Of a DNA stretch of 64,000 bases, positions 7,602 through 14,734 are shown one piece after another. Source of the stretch: Methylobacterium amylolyticum (GTDB taxonomy: Bacteria; Pseudomonadota; Alphaproteobacteria; Rhizobiales; Beijerinckiaceae); assembly GCF_030700245.1 (NCBI RefSeq), contig NZ_JAUYZI010000006.1:122393-186392 (forward strand), in the 5' to 3' direction. The notes beneath the pieces are model-generated. The model was not told where the DNA came from. It did no database searches and worked only from the letters and a program-made list of their open reading frames with translations. Numbering within the stretch: the stretch's first letter is position 1; each line of letters opens with the position of its first letter. Position numbers and translations under genes: made by a program.

Positions 7602-7771
7602 CCCTCGGCCTTGTCGCCCTGGCCCTGCTTGGCACCGCCCCGCGGATCGGTGCTGTCCTCGCCGGTCTCCGTGCCGCTCGCGTGGCCCTGCGGGGTCAGG
7701 CGAGGCCGGTCCGGGGTCAGGTCCTCCGGCGTCTCGCGCTCGCTCGTCGCGCGCTCGGTGTCGTCGGCCAT
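7598..7771 (-). CDS. Small acidic hydrophilic protein, 57 aa
   Basis: ATG at 7771 with AGGAGG 9-10 bases upstream, the best ribosome-binding site in this area. The product is entirely polar (MADDTERATSERETPEDLTP and a GGAKQGQGDKAEG end) and probably disordered. The stop codon falls in the end of the repeat at 7505-7601, so the original C terminus may have been altered. No family recognised; such short hydrophilic proteins are often stress-induced, but nothing here shows that. Confidence 0.5.
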   Translation of the reverse strand: MADDTERATSERETPEDLTPDRPRLTPQGHASGTETGEDSTDPRGGAKQGQGDKAEG

Positions 7772-7943
7772 GGGCTGTCCTCCTGCTGAAGCGCGTGCCC
7801 TGCCGGGCCGGAAACGTGCCCGGTCCGGCGGAAGGCATGCTCGGCGAACCGCCGGGCACGGGAGAAGTTCGGGCGCGGCGTGTCCGGCACGCTCCGGCGG
7901 GCTCGCACCGAGGAACCGCGCGAGGCCCGTCATCGACGGCTCC

Positions 7944-8231
7944 TCAGGGTACCGGAGCGTCCGCGGAGAATACCCCCCGGCCCGGCAGCGCCGGGCTCGG
8001 CGGAGGCCCGCCCTGGGACGATGCGGCCCGCGCGTGGGAGTGGGGCGGGGCGGCGACCCGGCCGAGGGCCAGGGCGCCGGTCACCATCGCGAGGATCGCG
8101 AACGCGGCGAACAGGCCGTCGCCGATGGGCTCGGCCTGCCGCTCCAACCTCAGGATGACGTAGCCACCGATGGTGAAGACGCAGGCCGCGATCAGCGGGA
8201 GGGTGAGGCTCGGCACCGCGCCGCCCCTCAC
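7944..8231 (-). CDS. Two-helix membrane protein, 95 aa
   Basis: The frame opens with GTG at 8231, overlapping the stop of the upstream gene (GTGA), so translation is probably coupled. Another GTG five codons in (VPSLTLP) is possible. Hydrophobic segments lie at about residues 8-27 and 40-60, with a proline-rich tail (PPHSHARAASSQGGPPPS). Function unknown. Confidence 0.45.
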   Translation of the reverse strand: MRGGAVPSLTLPLIAACVFTIGGYVILRLERQAEPIGDGLFAAFAILAMVTGALALGRVAAPPHSHARAASSQGGPPPSPALPGRGVFSADAPVP

Positions 8232-8386
8232 GCGAACAGGCCGGCAACGCCGAGGGCGCCGCTGACCACGCAGGTCGACAGCAGCGCGATCTCGATCGCG
8301 CCGCCGGCCTTGAAGCGGGCCGGCTTGATCGAGCCGGTGATGAGGGAGAGGGTCAGGAGCGCTGGCCCCGTGGCCTGATCGAGCAC
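8228..8386 (-). CDS. Small membrane protein, 52 aa
   Basis: I use the GTG at 8386 (VLDQATGPALLTLSLITGSI), which has GAGGA about 7 bases upstream. The frame is open further to 8443. Two hydrophobic stretches (about 8-20 and 31-51) are linked by KPARFKAGGA. Its TGA overlaps the GTG of the next gene on the same strand, so the two look like a two-gene unit of tiny membrane proteins. Confidence 0.45.
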   Translation of the reverse strand: MLDQATGPALLTLSLITGSIKPARFKAGGAIEIALLSTCVVSGALGVAGLFA

Positions 8387-8588
8387 ATGCGTGTCCTCGG
8401 CGCGCCGCGCGAGATCGCCCGCGGCCGCCGTCCTATCTCGCAAACGCGAGATGACAGGCTGCGTTGCGGAACGACGTGCACCGCTGGCATGCGCTCAGGG
8501 CGCGGCGTCGGCAGCGCGCTCTCGCCGGCCGGTCCCGTGCGGGAACGGCCCCGGAGAGGCCGGCGATCCGAAGCGATGGAGTTGAGGA
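8387..8588. other. Host-side gap left of the integrated element
   Basis: About 200 bp without a convincing gene. It runs up to the left attachment repeat and should contain the promoter for the small reverse-strand membrane genes. No clear promoter motif was picked out. Confidence 0.4.
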
Positions 8589-8603
8589 TGGCTCCCCGAG
8601 CAG
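8589..8603. repeat. attL core
   Basis: 15 bp identical to the 3' end of the tRNA-Asn gene (26124-26138). Sequence identity stops on both sides, which fits a site-specific crossover by the tyrosine integrase. Confidence 0.85.
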
Positions 8604-8732
8604 TTAAGGGACAACGCTGAGAAATCAGCGCCTTAGTTCCCGCACCGCCCTATTCGGGCCCTTCTGAGCCGCAACGGTTTTTTCCGGCGGCTCCCGCACC
8701 CTCCCCACTCCTCCATCACCGCTGATCGACGG
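8604..8732. terminator. Likely terminators at left end of element
   Basis: GCTGAGAAATCAGC at 8616-8629 forms a short hairpin. A second imperfect stem, GAGCCG...CGGCGGCTC around a T-run, lies at about 8668-8696. In the excised circle the first hairpin would follow the integrase stop codon; in the integrated form the second could end the reverse-strand repressor transcript. Confidence 0.4.
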
Positions 8733-8966
8733 CTACGGTTTCCGCAGGCGGACGCCGGGCTCGCCATCGTTCAGGAAGATGATGCCGTTGCGCTCGCATG
8801 CGCCCTGTAGCGCGGCGATCGTTCGACCATGCGCGGCCAGAGGTCCGCTCTGCGCCTCGACGCGCTTGAGCGTGGTCAGAGGTACGCCAGAGGCTTCGGA
8901 CAGCGCTTTCTGGTCCCACCGCAGTAGGGCGCGGGCGGCGCGCATCTGTTCGCTGGTGATGTGCAT
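8733..8966 (-). CDS. XRE-family phage repressor-like protein, 77 aa
   Basis: A single helix-turn-helix domain: QMRAARALLRWDQKALSEAS then GVPLTTLKRVEAQ is the XRE (lambda-repressor-like) DNA-binding pattern. The C-terminal IAALQGACERNGIIFLNDGE is the usual extension in short alphaproteobacterial XRE proteins. It is the only reverse-strand gene at the left end and faces a forward promoter at 9004-9033, which fits a maintenance repressor for the element. I use the ATG at 8966; upstream codons are not protein-like. Confidence 0.8.
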   Translation of the reverse strand: MHITSEQMRAARALLRWDQKALSEASGVPLTTLKRVEAQSGPLAAHGRTIAALQGACERNGIIFLNDGEPGVRLRKP

Positions 8967-9003
8967 TCCGGTGCCTCTGGCGCCATTTCTGGGCTCCAGG
9001 GAA

Positions 9004-9033
9004 TTGACTGTCAACCTTTGACGATCAGATAAT
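9004..9033 (+). promoter_or_regulatory. Candidate early promoter with palindromic operator
   Basis: TTGACT (9004-9009) and GATAAT (9028-9033) are 18 bp apart, facing the small forward genes. The -35 box lies inside an 11-bp palindrome (TTGACTGTCAA, 9004-9014). On the reverse strand the same region offers TTGACA, so it may be a divergent control site bound by the XRE repressor. Confidence 0.55.
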
Positions 9034-9122
9034 GGTGCCTCAGGGACCACTTCCCTGACGGCCGAACGGAGCGTTCCAGCGCCCCGCCCGGCCTGACCAC
9101 TCACGCCACCGGAGGGCGTTTC

Positions 9123-9350
9123 ATGGCTATTTTCGCATCTACCACACACTCCCGATTCCCGGGGATCAGCAGGGCGCCCGCATCTACGGTCACGCTGGAT
9201 GAACGGATCCTGACCGTAGGAGAGGGGGCGTCCTGCCGGGGCCACGTCTACCACCGGCGGGGCGAGTGGGCCGCGTTCCGGATCAGCGGCGAGCGCGTCG
9301 GCACGTTCGCCACCGCCCGCGAGGCGTCGGCTTCGCTGGGGGCGCGCTGA
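9123..9350 (+). CDS. Phage-type small hypothetical protein, 75 aa
   Basis: ATG at 9123 with GGAGGG upstream. After an unstructured N terminus it has a compact beta-like part (GHVYHRRGEWAAFRISGERV then TFATAREASASLGAR). No family recognised. Its TGA overlaps the ATG of the next gene (TGATG), so the two are translated together and lie directly behind the early promoter. Confidence 0.55.
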   Translation: MAIFASTTHSRFPGISRAPASTVTLDERILTVGEGASCRGHVYHRRGEWAAFRISGERVGTFATAREASASLGAR

Positions 9351-9655
9351 TGGGACAGCGGATCACCGAAGGGGCTGACGGCCTCAACATCATCGCCGTG
9401 CGCGGCCGGGCGCTGTCTCACGGCTATTACGTCGCTCGCCGACGCACTTGGGGGCCCGACAAGTCCTGGCACATCGTCTTCGTGTTCCTGCTGGAGGACG
9501 AGACGGGGACGAAGCGAGGCGTGTTTCAGGCGGGGTCGACGGAGCCGGATCACCCGAAGCATTGGATCTTCCGCAGCCGGATCCTCGGGCTCGAGGATCT
9601 TCCGGCCTTTCTGCCGCCGCATCCCCGCGTGCAGCTCGCCGAGCTGGTGCACTGA
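9350..9655 (+). CDS. Phage-type small hypothetical protein, 101 aa
   Basis: Starts at the ATG overlapping the preceding stop. The middle (GYYVARRRTWGPDKSWHIVF then VFLLEDETGTKRGVF) looks beta-rich, and the C-terminal part is helical (HWIFRSRILGLEDLPAFLPP). I do not know the family. It ends at a 26-bp perfect palindrome and terminator, so it closes the first early unit of the element. Confidence 0.5.
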   Translation: MGQRITEGADGLNIIAVRGRALSHGYYVARRRTWGPDKSWHIVFVFLLEDETGTKRGVFQAGSTEPDHPKHWIFRSRILGLEDLPAFLPPHPRVQLAELVH

Positions 9656-9680
9656 TCAAACCGCAAATTTGCGGTTTGAT
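9655..9680. repeat. 26-bp perfect palindrome
   Basis: ATCAAACCGCAAA followed by its exact complement, starting on the last base of the preceding gene's stop codon. It is either part of the transcription stop or a binding site for a dimeric protein. Confidence 0.7.
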
Positions 9681-9681
9681 G

Positions 9682-9705
9682 CGCCCGGTCTCACAGCCGG
9701 GCGTT
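9682..9705 (+). terminator. Rho-independent terminator
   Basis: A GCCCGG/CCGGGC hairpin with loop TCTCACAG, followed by a short T-run (GTTTC). It follows the gene ending at 9655. Confidence 0.6.
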
Positions 9706-9761
9706 TCAATTTCAATTTAATGCGTTAGAGTGTGGGCCGAAATTTTATTTGAGGTGCCATC

Positions 9762-10109
9762 ATGCGCCCGAATTCGAAACTCGACGTCGCTCACAAGCAG
9801 GCGGTGAATACCCAGAACCACGGGCAGGCCGTCGTCACCGCCACGCGGCGCGGCGATGCGGTTCGGGTACACGTCAGCATGTGGCGGAAGATGCGCGGCG
9901 CGGCGCACGGCGTCAGCAGCCTCGACATGACCGTGGGGCAGGCGATGCGCCTGCGGCAGATCCTAACCGAAGCGATCCGCTCAGCCTCGCACGCCGGGTT
10001 GGACGATGACGCCGCCCTCGACGGCGCCTCTGTAGCCACCAACGCGGCGCGAGGGGCCGGCGGCGAGGATCGGCAGCATGGCCGAGGAGAAGGCGTCAAA
10101 GCCGCCTAA
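9762..10109 (+). CDS. Phage-type hypothetical protein, 115 aa
   Basis: ATG at 9762 in a locally A+T-rich leader (AATTTTATTTGAGGTGCC) with GAGGTG as ribosome-binding site. The body has VVTATRRGDAVRVHVSMWRK and a helix MTVGQAMRLRQILTEAIRSA. The last 30 residues are Gly/Ala-rich. It overlaps the next gene by 32 bases. Family unknown; position suggests an early or replication-associated role. Confidence 0.5.
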   Translation: MRPNSKLDVAHKQAVNTQNHGQAVVTATRRGDAVRVHVSMWRKMRGAAHGVSSLDMTVGQAMRLRQILTEAIRSASHAGLDDDAALDGASVATNAARGAGGEDRQHGRGEGVKAA

Positions 10110-11004
10110 GAAGCCCCGCAAGGTCAAGCCGGCGCCCACCGCCGCGGAGGTAGCTGAACGGGACGCCACCCGCTCTTGGACCTCCTGGAAGCTCGACGTT
10201 CAACGCGCCATCATCGCGGACAAGCGGATCCCGGCCGCGAGCGCGCGCCTGCTGATCTACCTGTTGCACGAGGCGAACCGGGAAACCGGGATCGCGATCG
10301 TCTACGACTCGCGTATCCGCGACGAGGTGCACGGCTTCGCCATCGATACCACCATCTACCGCACCCGGAAGCGCCTGCGCGATTTGGGCTGGCTCGAATA
10401 TGTCCCGGGCAGCGGTCTCAACGCCTCACGCTATTCAGTGCGAGCGGACAACGTGCAGGGCGTGATGACCCGCGTGCGCCATTTGGCGGACGGTCGCCGG
10501 GAGGTGCAGGAGCGGCGCAAAAGCCTGCGGAAGGCGGGAATTGAGACCCTGCATTCTCAGCACAAGGAACAGCGCGCGGAACGCCGGAAGCCAATAAGTG
10601 ACCCCCTGCATCTCGCTACACAAGCCACTGCCGCAGATGCATGGTTATCACCTTCACTCTCCCCTTCAGCATCAGGGCAGAGGGCTGCCGGGACGGAGCT
10701 AGGTGTAGCTCTGCGGGCTGCCGATGTGACGCCCGCTGCTGAGCCTGTCGCTGTGGCGCCTCAGGTTGTGGCTGAGGAGTGTGCCGGGTGCGGTGAACCC
10801 GCCACGCAGCGTCGGCGAGCCCCGGGCAGTTCGAAGCTGTTCCCGATGTGTGATGTCTGCGCAGAGGCGACGATCCAGTTGCAGGCCAATTCGGCGAGCA
10901 ATTCCCGTCGCTCGGATCGAACCATCCGGAAATCCCGGACATCCGCCGCGCACCGGATCACCTGCACCGAGGATGAGTACCGCCGAGCTAAGGGCGATCT
11001 CTAG
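10078..11004 (+). CDS. Winged-helix replication-type protein with C-terminal zinc ribbon, 308 aa
   Basis: Residues about 35-125 (SWKLDVQRAIIADKRIPAAS, LLIYLLHEANRETG, VHGFAIDTTIYRTRKRLRDL) form a winged helix like those in phage replication initiators. The lysine-rich N terminus is probably disordered. A C-terminal four-Cys module (CAGCGEPA ... MCDVCAEA) at about residues 236-264 looks like a zinc ribbon. It is followed by a gap with directly repeated short motifs (11112-11331), which could be its binding site. No helicase or polymerase is present in the element, so host enzymes would be needed. Confidence 0.5.
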   Translation: MAEEKASKPPKKPRKVKPAPTAAEVAERDATRSWTSWKLDVQRAIIADKRIPAASARLLIYLLHEANRETGIAIVYDSRIRDEVHGFAIDTTIYRTRKRLRDLGWLEYVPGSGLNASRYSVRADNVQGVMTRVRHLADGRREVQERRKSLRKAGIETLHSQHKEQRAERRKPISDPLHLATQATAADAWLSPSLSPSASGQRAAGTELGVALRAADVTPAAEPVAVAPQVVAEECAGCGEPATQRRRAPGSSKLFPMCDVCAEATIQLQANSASNSRRSDRTIRKSRTSAAHRITCTEDEYRRAKGDL

Positions 11005-11111
11005 ACGGCCCCGTCCGTGCGCTAGGTGGGGGCGCCAGCGGCCACGGTTGGCGCGCGGCTATGACCAGGCCGCCGAGCTTCCGACCGCCCTCCTGAGCGA
11101 TCCTGCGAGCC

Positions 11112-11331
11112 CGTGCACAGCCTGCGACATTCGTGCACAGGCGAGCCTAGTAGCATCGGCGCGGCCAATCGAAATTCGCCCCTCATAACAATCCAAATGA
11201 GATTGTTTTGCAAAAGCGCGCTTGCGATCCGGCTCTATCCAAGCGAGTTTAATTGCAAGACGGAATGGTGCGCCTGACGCAGCCCCGTCAATTCCCGACC
11301 CGCTAATTCGAAATTCACCGCCCGCTAATTC
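11112..11331. promoter_or_regulatory. Direct-repeat cluster, possible replication or control region
   Basis: The gap 11005-11372 carries CGTGCACAG twice (11112 and 11132, 20 bp apart) and CCCGCTAATTC twice (11299 and 11321, 22 bp apart). AATTC occurs four times in 42 bp. The spacing is close to two helix turns. This part is A+T-richer than its surroundings. It may be iterons for the preceding winged-helix protein or an operator. Confidence 0.4.
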
Positions 11332-11372
11332 CGGGTGGCGAATCCTCGTGTCGGCATCCTGGGGAAACCCCG

Positions 11373-11594
11373 ATGATGCGCTTGCCCGAATTGCCGCCGG
11401 AGTTTCGGCCGGCCCCCGCACGGCCGCCACTCCTGGCGCGCGTGATCAGCGAAATGGCCGCGGCCGGCGTGCGCGTGTCGCCGCTGGGCGTGTTGTGCAG
11501 GCTGACCGACCTCGGCGCGGACGATGACGAGGTGGCGAAGGCGCTGGATCAGCTCACGGCCGCCGGCCCGATTGAGGGCGCGCTCCATGGCTGA
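11373..11594 (+). CDS. Phage-type small hypothetical protein, 73 aa
   Basis: ATG at 11373. It reads like a small winged-helix or other helical unit (PPLLARVISEMAAAGVRVSP, RLTDLGADDDEVAKALDQLT). It overlaps the next gene by 8 bases and begins a tightly packed chain of genes that runs into the terminase. Function unknown. Confidence 0.5.
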   Translation: MMRLPELPPEFRPAPARPPLLARVISEMAAAGVRVSPLGVLCRLTDLGADDDEVAKALDQLTAAGPIEGALHG

Positions 11595-11964
11595 AACCGC
11601 GGCGGCGCGCGTGCGCATCCTTGGGCTTCGTGTCTCCAAGCGCGCAGAGGACGGAAATGCGCTGAGCGGGATGGTCGCCTCGTTCGACGCCAAGATCCCG
11701 GGCCTGACCTTGTTCGGCGCCACGCTCTGGCGCAGGCGAGATGGCCAGATGACGGCCAGCCCGCCGCGCGGAGAGCGCAACGACGGCAGCTCGAGCGGCG
11801 TGCGGATTGATGACGAAGAGCTCAAGGCTGAGCTGTGCGCTGCTGCCTGCCGCGTCGCTGCGATCTTCGGCGCGAACGTCGATCCCGTCGAGCCGCCCGC
11901 CACCGCTTTCAGCGAATTGGCCGGCGCGTTGAAGGATCGATCTGCCTCCGATCGCGAGGCCTGA
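11587..11964 (+). CDS. Phage-type hypothetical protein, 125 aa
   Basis: ATG at 11587, overlapping the preceding gene. Residues 8-60 look beta-rich (VRILGLRVSKRAEDGNALSG, FDAKIPGLTLFGATLWRRR) and the C-terminal part is helical (DDEELKAELCAAACRVAAIF). Unknown family; placed just before HNH in the packaging-side cluster. Confidence 0.5.
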   Translation: MAETAAARVRILGLRVSKRAEDGNALSGMVASFDAKIPGLTLFGATLWRRRDGQMTASPPRGERNDGSSSGVRIDDEELKAELCAAACRVAAIFGANVDPVEPPATAFSELAGALKDRSASDREA

Positions 11965-11966
11965 GC

Positions 11967-12275
11967 GTGGCCAGGCCGACCGCCCGCCAACGCGGCTATG
12001 GCAGCGCATGGGAGAAGGCTCGCGCCGCTCACCTCGCCGCGCATCCCCGATGCACGCATCCGGGCTGCACCGCCCAAGCTGTGCACGTGCATCACGCCCG
12101 GCCGCATCGCGGGAACATGGCCGTGTTCTGGGATCGCAGCCTGTGGCGCGGCCTCTGCGCTGAGCACCACAACCGGGACGCGCAGCAGCGTGAGCGACGC
12201 GGCTACGCCAGCGCCGTGGGTGCCGATGGCTTGCCGGCCGACAGGGCTCATCCGTTCCTCAAGGACTCCACATGA
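11967..12275 (+). CDS. HNH endonuclease, 102 aa
   Basis: HPRCTHPGCTAQAVHVHHARPH carries the first Cys pair and the His-His of the HNH core, and WRGLCAEHHNRDAQ the second Cys and final His. Phage HNH proteins beside terminase often work with it to cut concatemers during packaging. I chose the GTG at 11967 with GAGG about 8 bases upstream. Its stop overlaps the next ATG (ATGA). Confidence 0.8.
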   Translation: MARPTARQRGYGSAWEKARAAHLAAHPRCTHPGCTAQAVHVHHARPHRGNMAVFWDRSLWRGLCAEHHNRDAQQRERRGYASAVGADGLPADRAHPFLKDST

Positions 12276-12385
12276 CCGCACCATCGCTGCGCCTCAGGCT
12301 CATGGCCACCGTGTCGCCGCGCGCGCTTTCCCTCGCCGCCGGCCCCCGCATCGCTCGGCCGCGCCAGCCCGGGGGCGAGGAATGA
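12272..12385 (+). CDS. Very small arginine-rich protein, 37 aa
   Basis: ATG at 12272 overlaps the HNH stop, and its own TGA (12383-12385) overlaps the next ATG at 12382. The double overlap is the main evidence that it is translated. The product (MTAPSLRLRLMATVSPRALS and an Arg/Pro-rich end) is basic with no known domain. Confidence 0.45.
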   Translation: MTAPSLRLRLMATVSPRALSLAAGPRIARPRQPGGEE

Positions 12386-12795
12386 AGCACGCCTTGAGAT
12401 GGGAGGTGTGCCGGCTGTTCGAGCCGTGGGCCGCACCCAATGCCGCGCTGCTCGGCCCGCCGATCGCCACGGGCACCGTGACGCGAGACGACGATAACGC
12501 CAGCCCGCCGGCCGATGCGTTCTTCGCACCCAGCGATCCGATCGCCATCCCGGCCGGCCTCGACGGCGAGCGGTCGCTTATCCTGGTGTGCGAGGTGCAC
12601 GGCCCGAGAGGATGGGTGATCACCATTGGCGCGCCCGCTGCCCCGCCCGCGGCGAGCGATGGCCTCAACCCGCCCATTGACCTTCACCCCTGCATCTTCA
12701 TCCCGCCCTCGGGAATGCAGGGCAGTGGCCGATCCCGTGAGGTGCGCGCCGTGCGCCCCGGTAGCAGCTTCATCGCACAGCCCGTGAGATCCTGA
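12382..12795 (+). CDS. Phage-type hypothetical protein, 137 aa
   Basis: ATG at 12382 overlapping the preceding stop. Contains LRWEVCRLFEPWAAPNAALL, SLILVCEVHGPRGWVITIGA and a proline-rich HPCIFIPPSGM part, probably a beta domain. The position before the terminase genes would fit an accessory packaging or adaptor protein, but nothing in the sequence proves it. Confidence 0.5.
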   Translation: MKHALRWEVCRLFEPWAAPNAALLGPPIATGTVTRDDDNASPPADAFFAPSDPIAIPAGLDGERSLILVCEVHGPRGWVITIGAPAAPPAASDGLNPPIDLHPCIFIPPSGMQGSGRSREVRAVRPGSSFIAQPVRS

Positions 12796-12797
12796 TC

Positions 12798-13088
12798 ATG
12801 GCGGACGTCGAGTGGCTGAAGAGCCTGATCGAGCGCACCCCCGTGTTGGTGGTCGACCTCGTGAAGGCAGAGGCCGAGGGCGACACGGCGGCCCTGCGCT
12901 ATCACGGCGCCGTGCTGGCCTGGCAGCAGGAAGCCGCGCTCGCGCTGTCGCCCGCCGAGCAAGCTGCCCCTGCCGACGTCAAGGGTAGGCCGGTCCGAAC
13001 TCAAGGCGATAGGAGGGGCGGACCGGTGGTGGAGCCGCCCTCAGAATTAGTTTCGACTCGTGATTTTCCGCAAGGGCTCGCTCTCTAA
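12798..13088 (+). CDS. Hypothetical protein in the small-terminase position, 96 aa
   Basis: ATG at 12798. The N-terminal 55 residues are helical (VEWLKSLIERTPVLVVDLVK, LRYHGAVLAWQQEAALALS), the rest polar. The last base of its stop (TAA) is shared with the terminase ATG (TAATG). A small terminase would be expected here, but no helix-turn-helix of that family is evident, so I leave the role open. Confidence 0.5.
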   Translation: MADVEWLKSLIERTPVLVVDLVKAEAEGDTAALRYHGAVLAWQQEAALALSPAEQAAPADVKGRPVRTQGDRRGGPVVEPPSELVSTRDFPQGLAL

Positions 13089-14734
13089 TGGGCCTGCGCG
13101 GTCCCGGTGCTGGTCGGCTGAAGGCGGCTGCGGCTGCTCTGCCCGCCCGGCCCCGGAAATTCCCGTGGGAGAAACCCGGTCTCACGCGCGCTCAGCGGGT
13201 AATCGCGTTCCTCGAAGCCCTGCCGGTCTCGAAAGGCGTGAAGGCCGGGAAGAAGATGCGTCTGCTGCCCGGTCAGCGCCGCTTCGTCGAGGCGCTGTAC
13301 GCGGTCGACGGGAAGGGGCGTCGCAAGACCCGGCTGGCAATCCGGAGCGAGCCCCGCGGCAACGGAAAAACCGGGTTGGTCGCCGGCCTGTGCCTCGCGC
13401 ACCTGCTGGGCCCGGAGAGCGAGGGTCGCGGCGAAATCTTCAGCGCGGCGATCGACCGCCAACAGGCCGGTCTCCTGTTCGCCGAGATGGAGGCGACGAT
13501 CCTGCGGGTGCCGTCGTTCGCGGCACGGGCGAACATCGTCCGGTTCCACAAGCGCATCGAGGTGCTGAGCGGTCCCGGCCAGGGCTCGATTTACGAGGCG
13601 CTCAGCGCCGACGCCCGCCGCGCGCACGGTCTGAGCCCGTCGCTGTGGATTTTCGATGAGCTGGCGCAGGTACAGAGCGCCGAGTTGCTGGAGAACCTGC
13701 GGACCGCGATGGGCAAGCGGGCCGAGTCGCTCGGGATCGTCATCTCGACGCAAGCCCCCGACGATGATCACGTGCTCAGCCGCATGATCGACGACGGGTT
13801 GAGTGGCGTCGATCCGTCAATCCTGGTCGACCTGACGTGCGTCCCGCCTGAGGCCGACCCATTCGACCTCCCGACGCTGCTGAGAGCCAACCCGGCGGCC
13901 GGGATCTTCCTCGACAAGCGGACCCTGGCCGATGAGCTGGAGCAAGCGAAGCGCATCCCGGCGTTCCAGAGCCGGTTCCGAAATCTCCGGGCCAATCAGC
14001 GCGCCGAGGCCGACCCGGAAGCCCGGTTGGTGACGGCCGGCGTGTGGCGGATGGGCGCCGGCCCCGTCGACCGCGCCAGCTTGCGGGGCTGTGTCTGCTA
14101 CGGCGGGTTGGACCTCAGCGGCTCACGCGATCTGACCGCCTTGTGCCTGATTTTCCCCCGCGAGGATGGGGGATTCGATGCCTTGCCGCAATTCTGGACC
14201 CCGGAAGGCGCGCTGGCCGCGCGCACCGCGGCAGAGGCCGAGAGGTTCAAGGAATGGATCGCCGCTGGCCACATGATGGCGATCCCGGGCCCGGTGATCC
14301 GCACGGATTGGGTTGCGGCGGAGGTGGCGCGGCTGGCGGAGGAATTCGACCTCCGCGGGATCGCCTTCGACCGCTGGCGGATCGCTCAATTCCGGCAGGA
14401 TTTGGCGGACACCGGGTGCACGGTGCCGCTCACCGAATGGGGGCAGGGCTTCCGCGACATGGGGCCGGCCGTCGAGGGCTTCGCTGAGTCGGCGCTCACG
14501 GGCGCGATCCGGCACGGCAACCATCCGGTGCTCACGGCCGCCGTCGCCAACGCGATCACGGTCCCGGATCCGGCCGGCAATCTCAAGATCGACAAGGCGA
14601 AGGGCAACGCCCGCGGCCCTGTGCGGATCGACGGCGCCGTGGCGCTGATCATGGCGCTGGCTCTGGCGAAGCGGCTTGAGTCCGCACCCCGGGTCGACGT
14701 GTCCGACCTCCTGTCGAACATGGTGTGGGCGTAG
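13088..14734 (+). CDS. Phage terminase large subunit, 548 aa
   Basis: TerL packages DNA into the prohead and cuts it to length. Walker A at 87-95 (SEPRGNGKT), Walker B at about 186-191 (LWIFDE), and a nuclease Asp in GGLDLSGSRDLTAL near residue 340. Another acidic cluster follows at AFDRWRIAQF, and a conserved end (KGNARGPVRIDGAVALIMAL) matches the Terminase_1 type. The first residues (MGLRGPGAGRLK) resemble the usual start of P27-type small terminases, so the N terminus may be a remnant or fusion. Full family length; the tail overlaps nothing, and the portal ATG follows directly. Confidence 0.93.
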   Translation: MGLRGPGAGRLKAAAAALPARPRKFPWEKPGLTRAQRVIAFLEALPVSKGVKAGKKMRLLPGQRRFVEALYAVDGKGRRKTRLAIRSEPRGNGKTGLVAGLCLAHLLGPESEGRGEIFSAAIDRQQAGLLFAEMEATILRVPSFAARANIVRFHKRIEVLSGPGQGSIYEALSADARRAHGLSPSLWIFDELAQVQSAELLENLRTAMGKRAESLGIVISTQAPDDDHVLSRMIDDGLSGVDPSILVDLTCVPPEADPFDLPTLLRANPAAGIFLDKRTLADELEQAKRIPAFQSRFRNLRANQRAEADPEARLVTAGVWRMGAGPVDRASLRGCVCYGGLDLSGSRDLTALCLIFPREDGGFDALPQFWTPEGALAARTAAEAERFKEWIAAGHMMAIPGPVIRTDWVAAEVARLAEEFDLRGIAFDRWRIAQFRQDLADTGCTVPLTEWGQGFRDMGPAVEGFAESALTGAIRHGNHPVLTAAVANAITVPDPAGNLKIDKAKGNARGPVRIDGAVALIMALALAKRLESAPRVDVSDLLSNMVWA

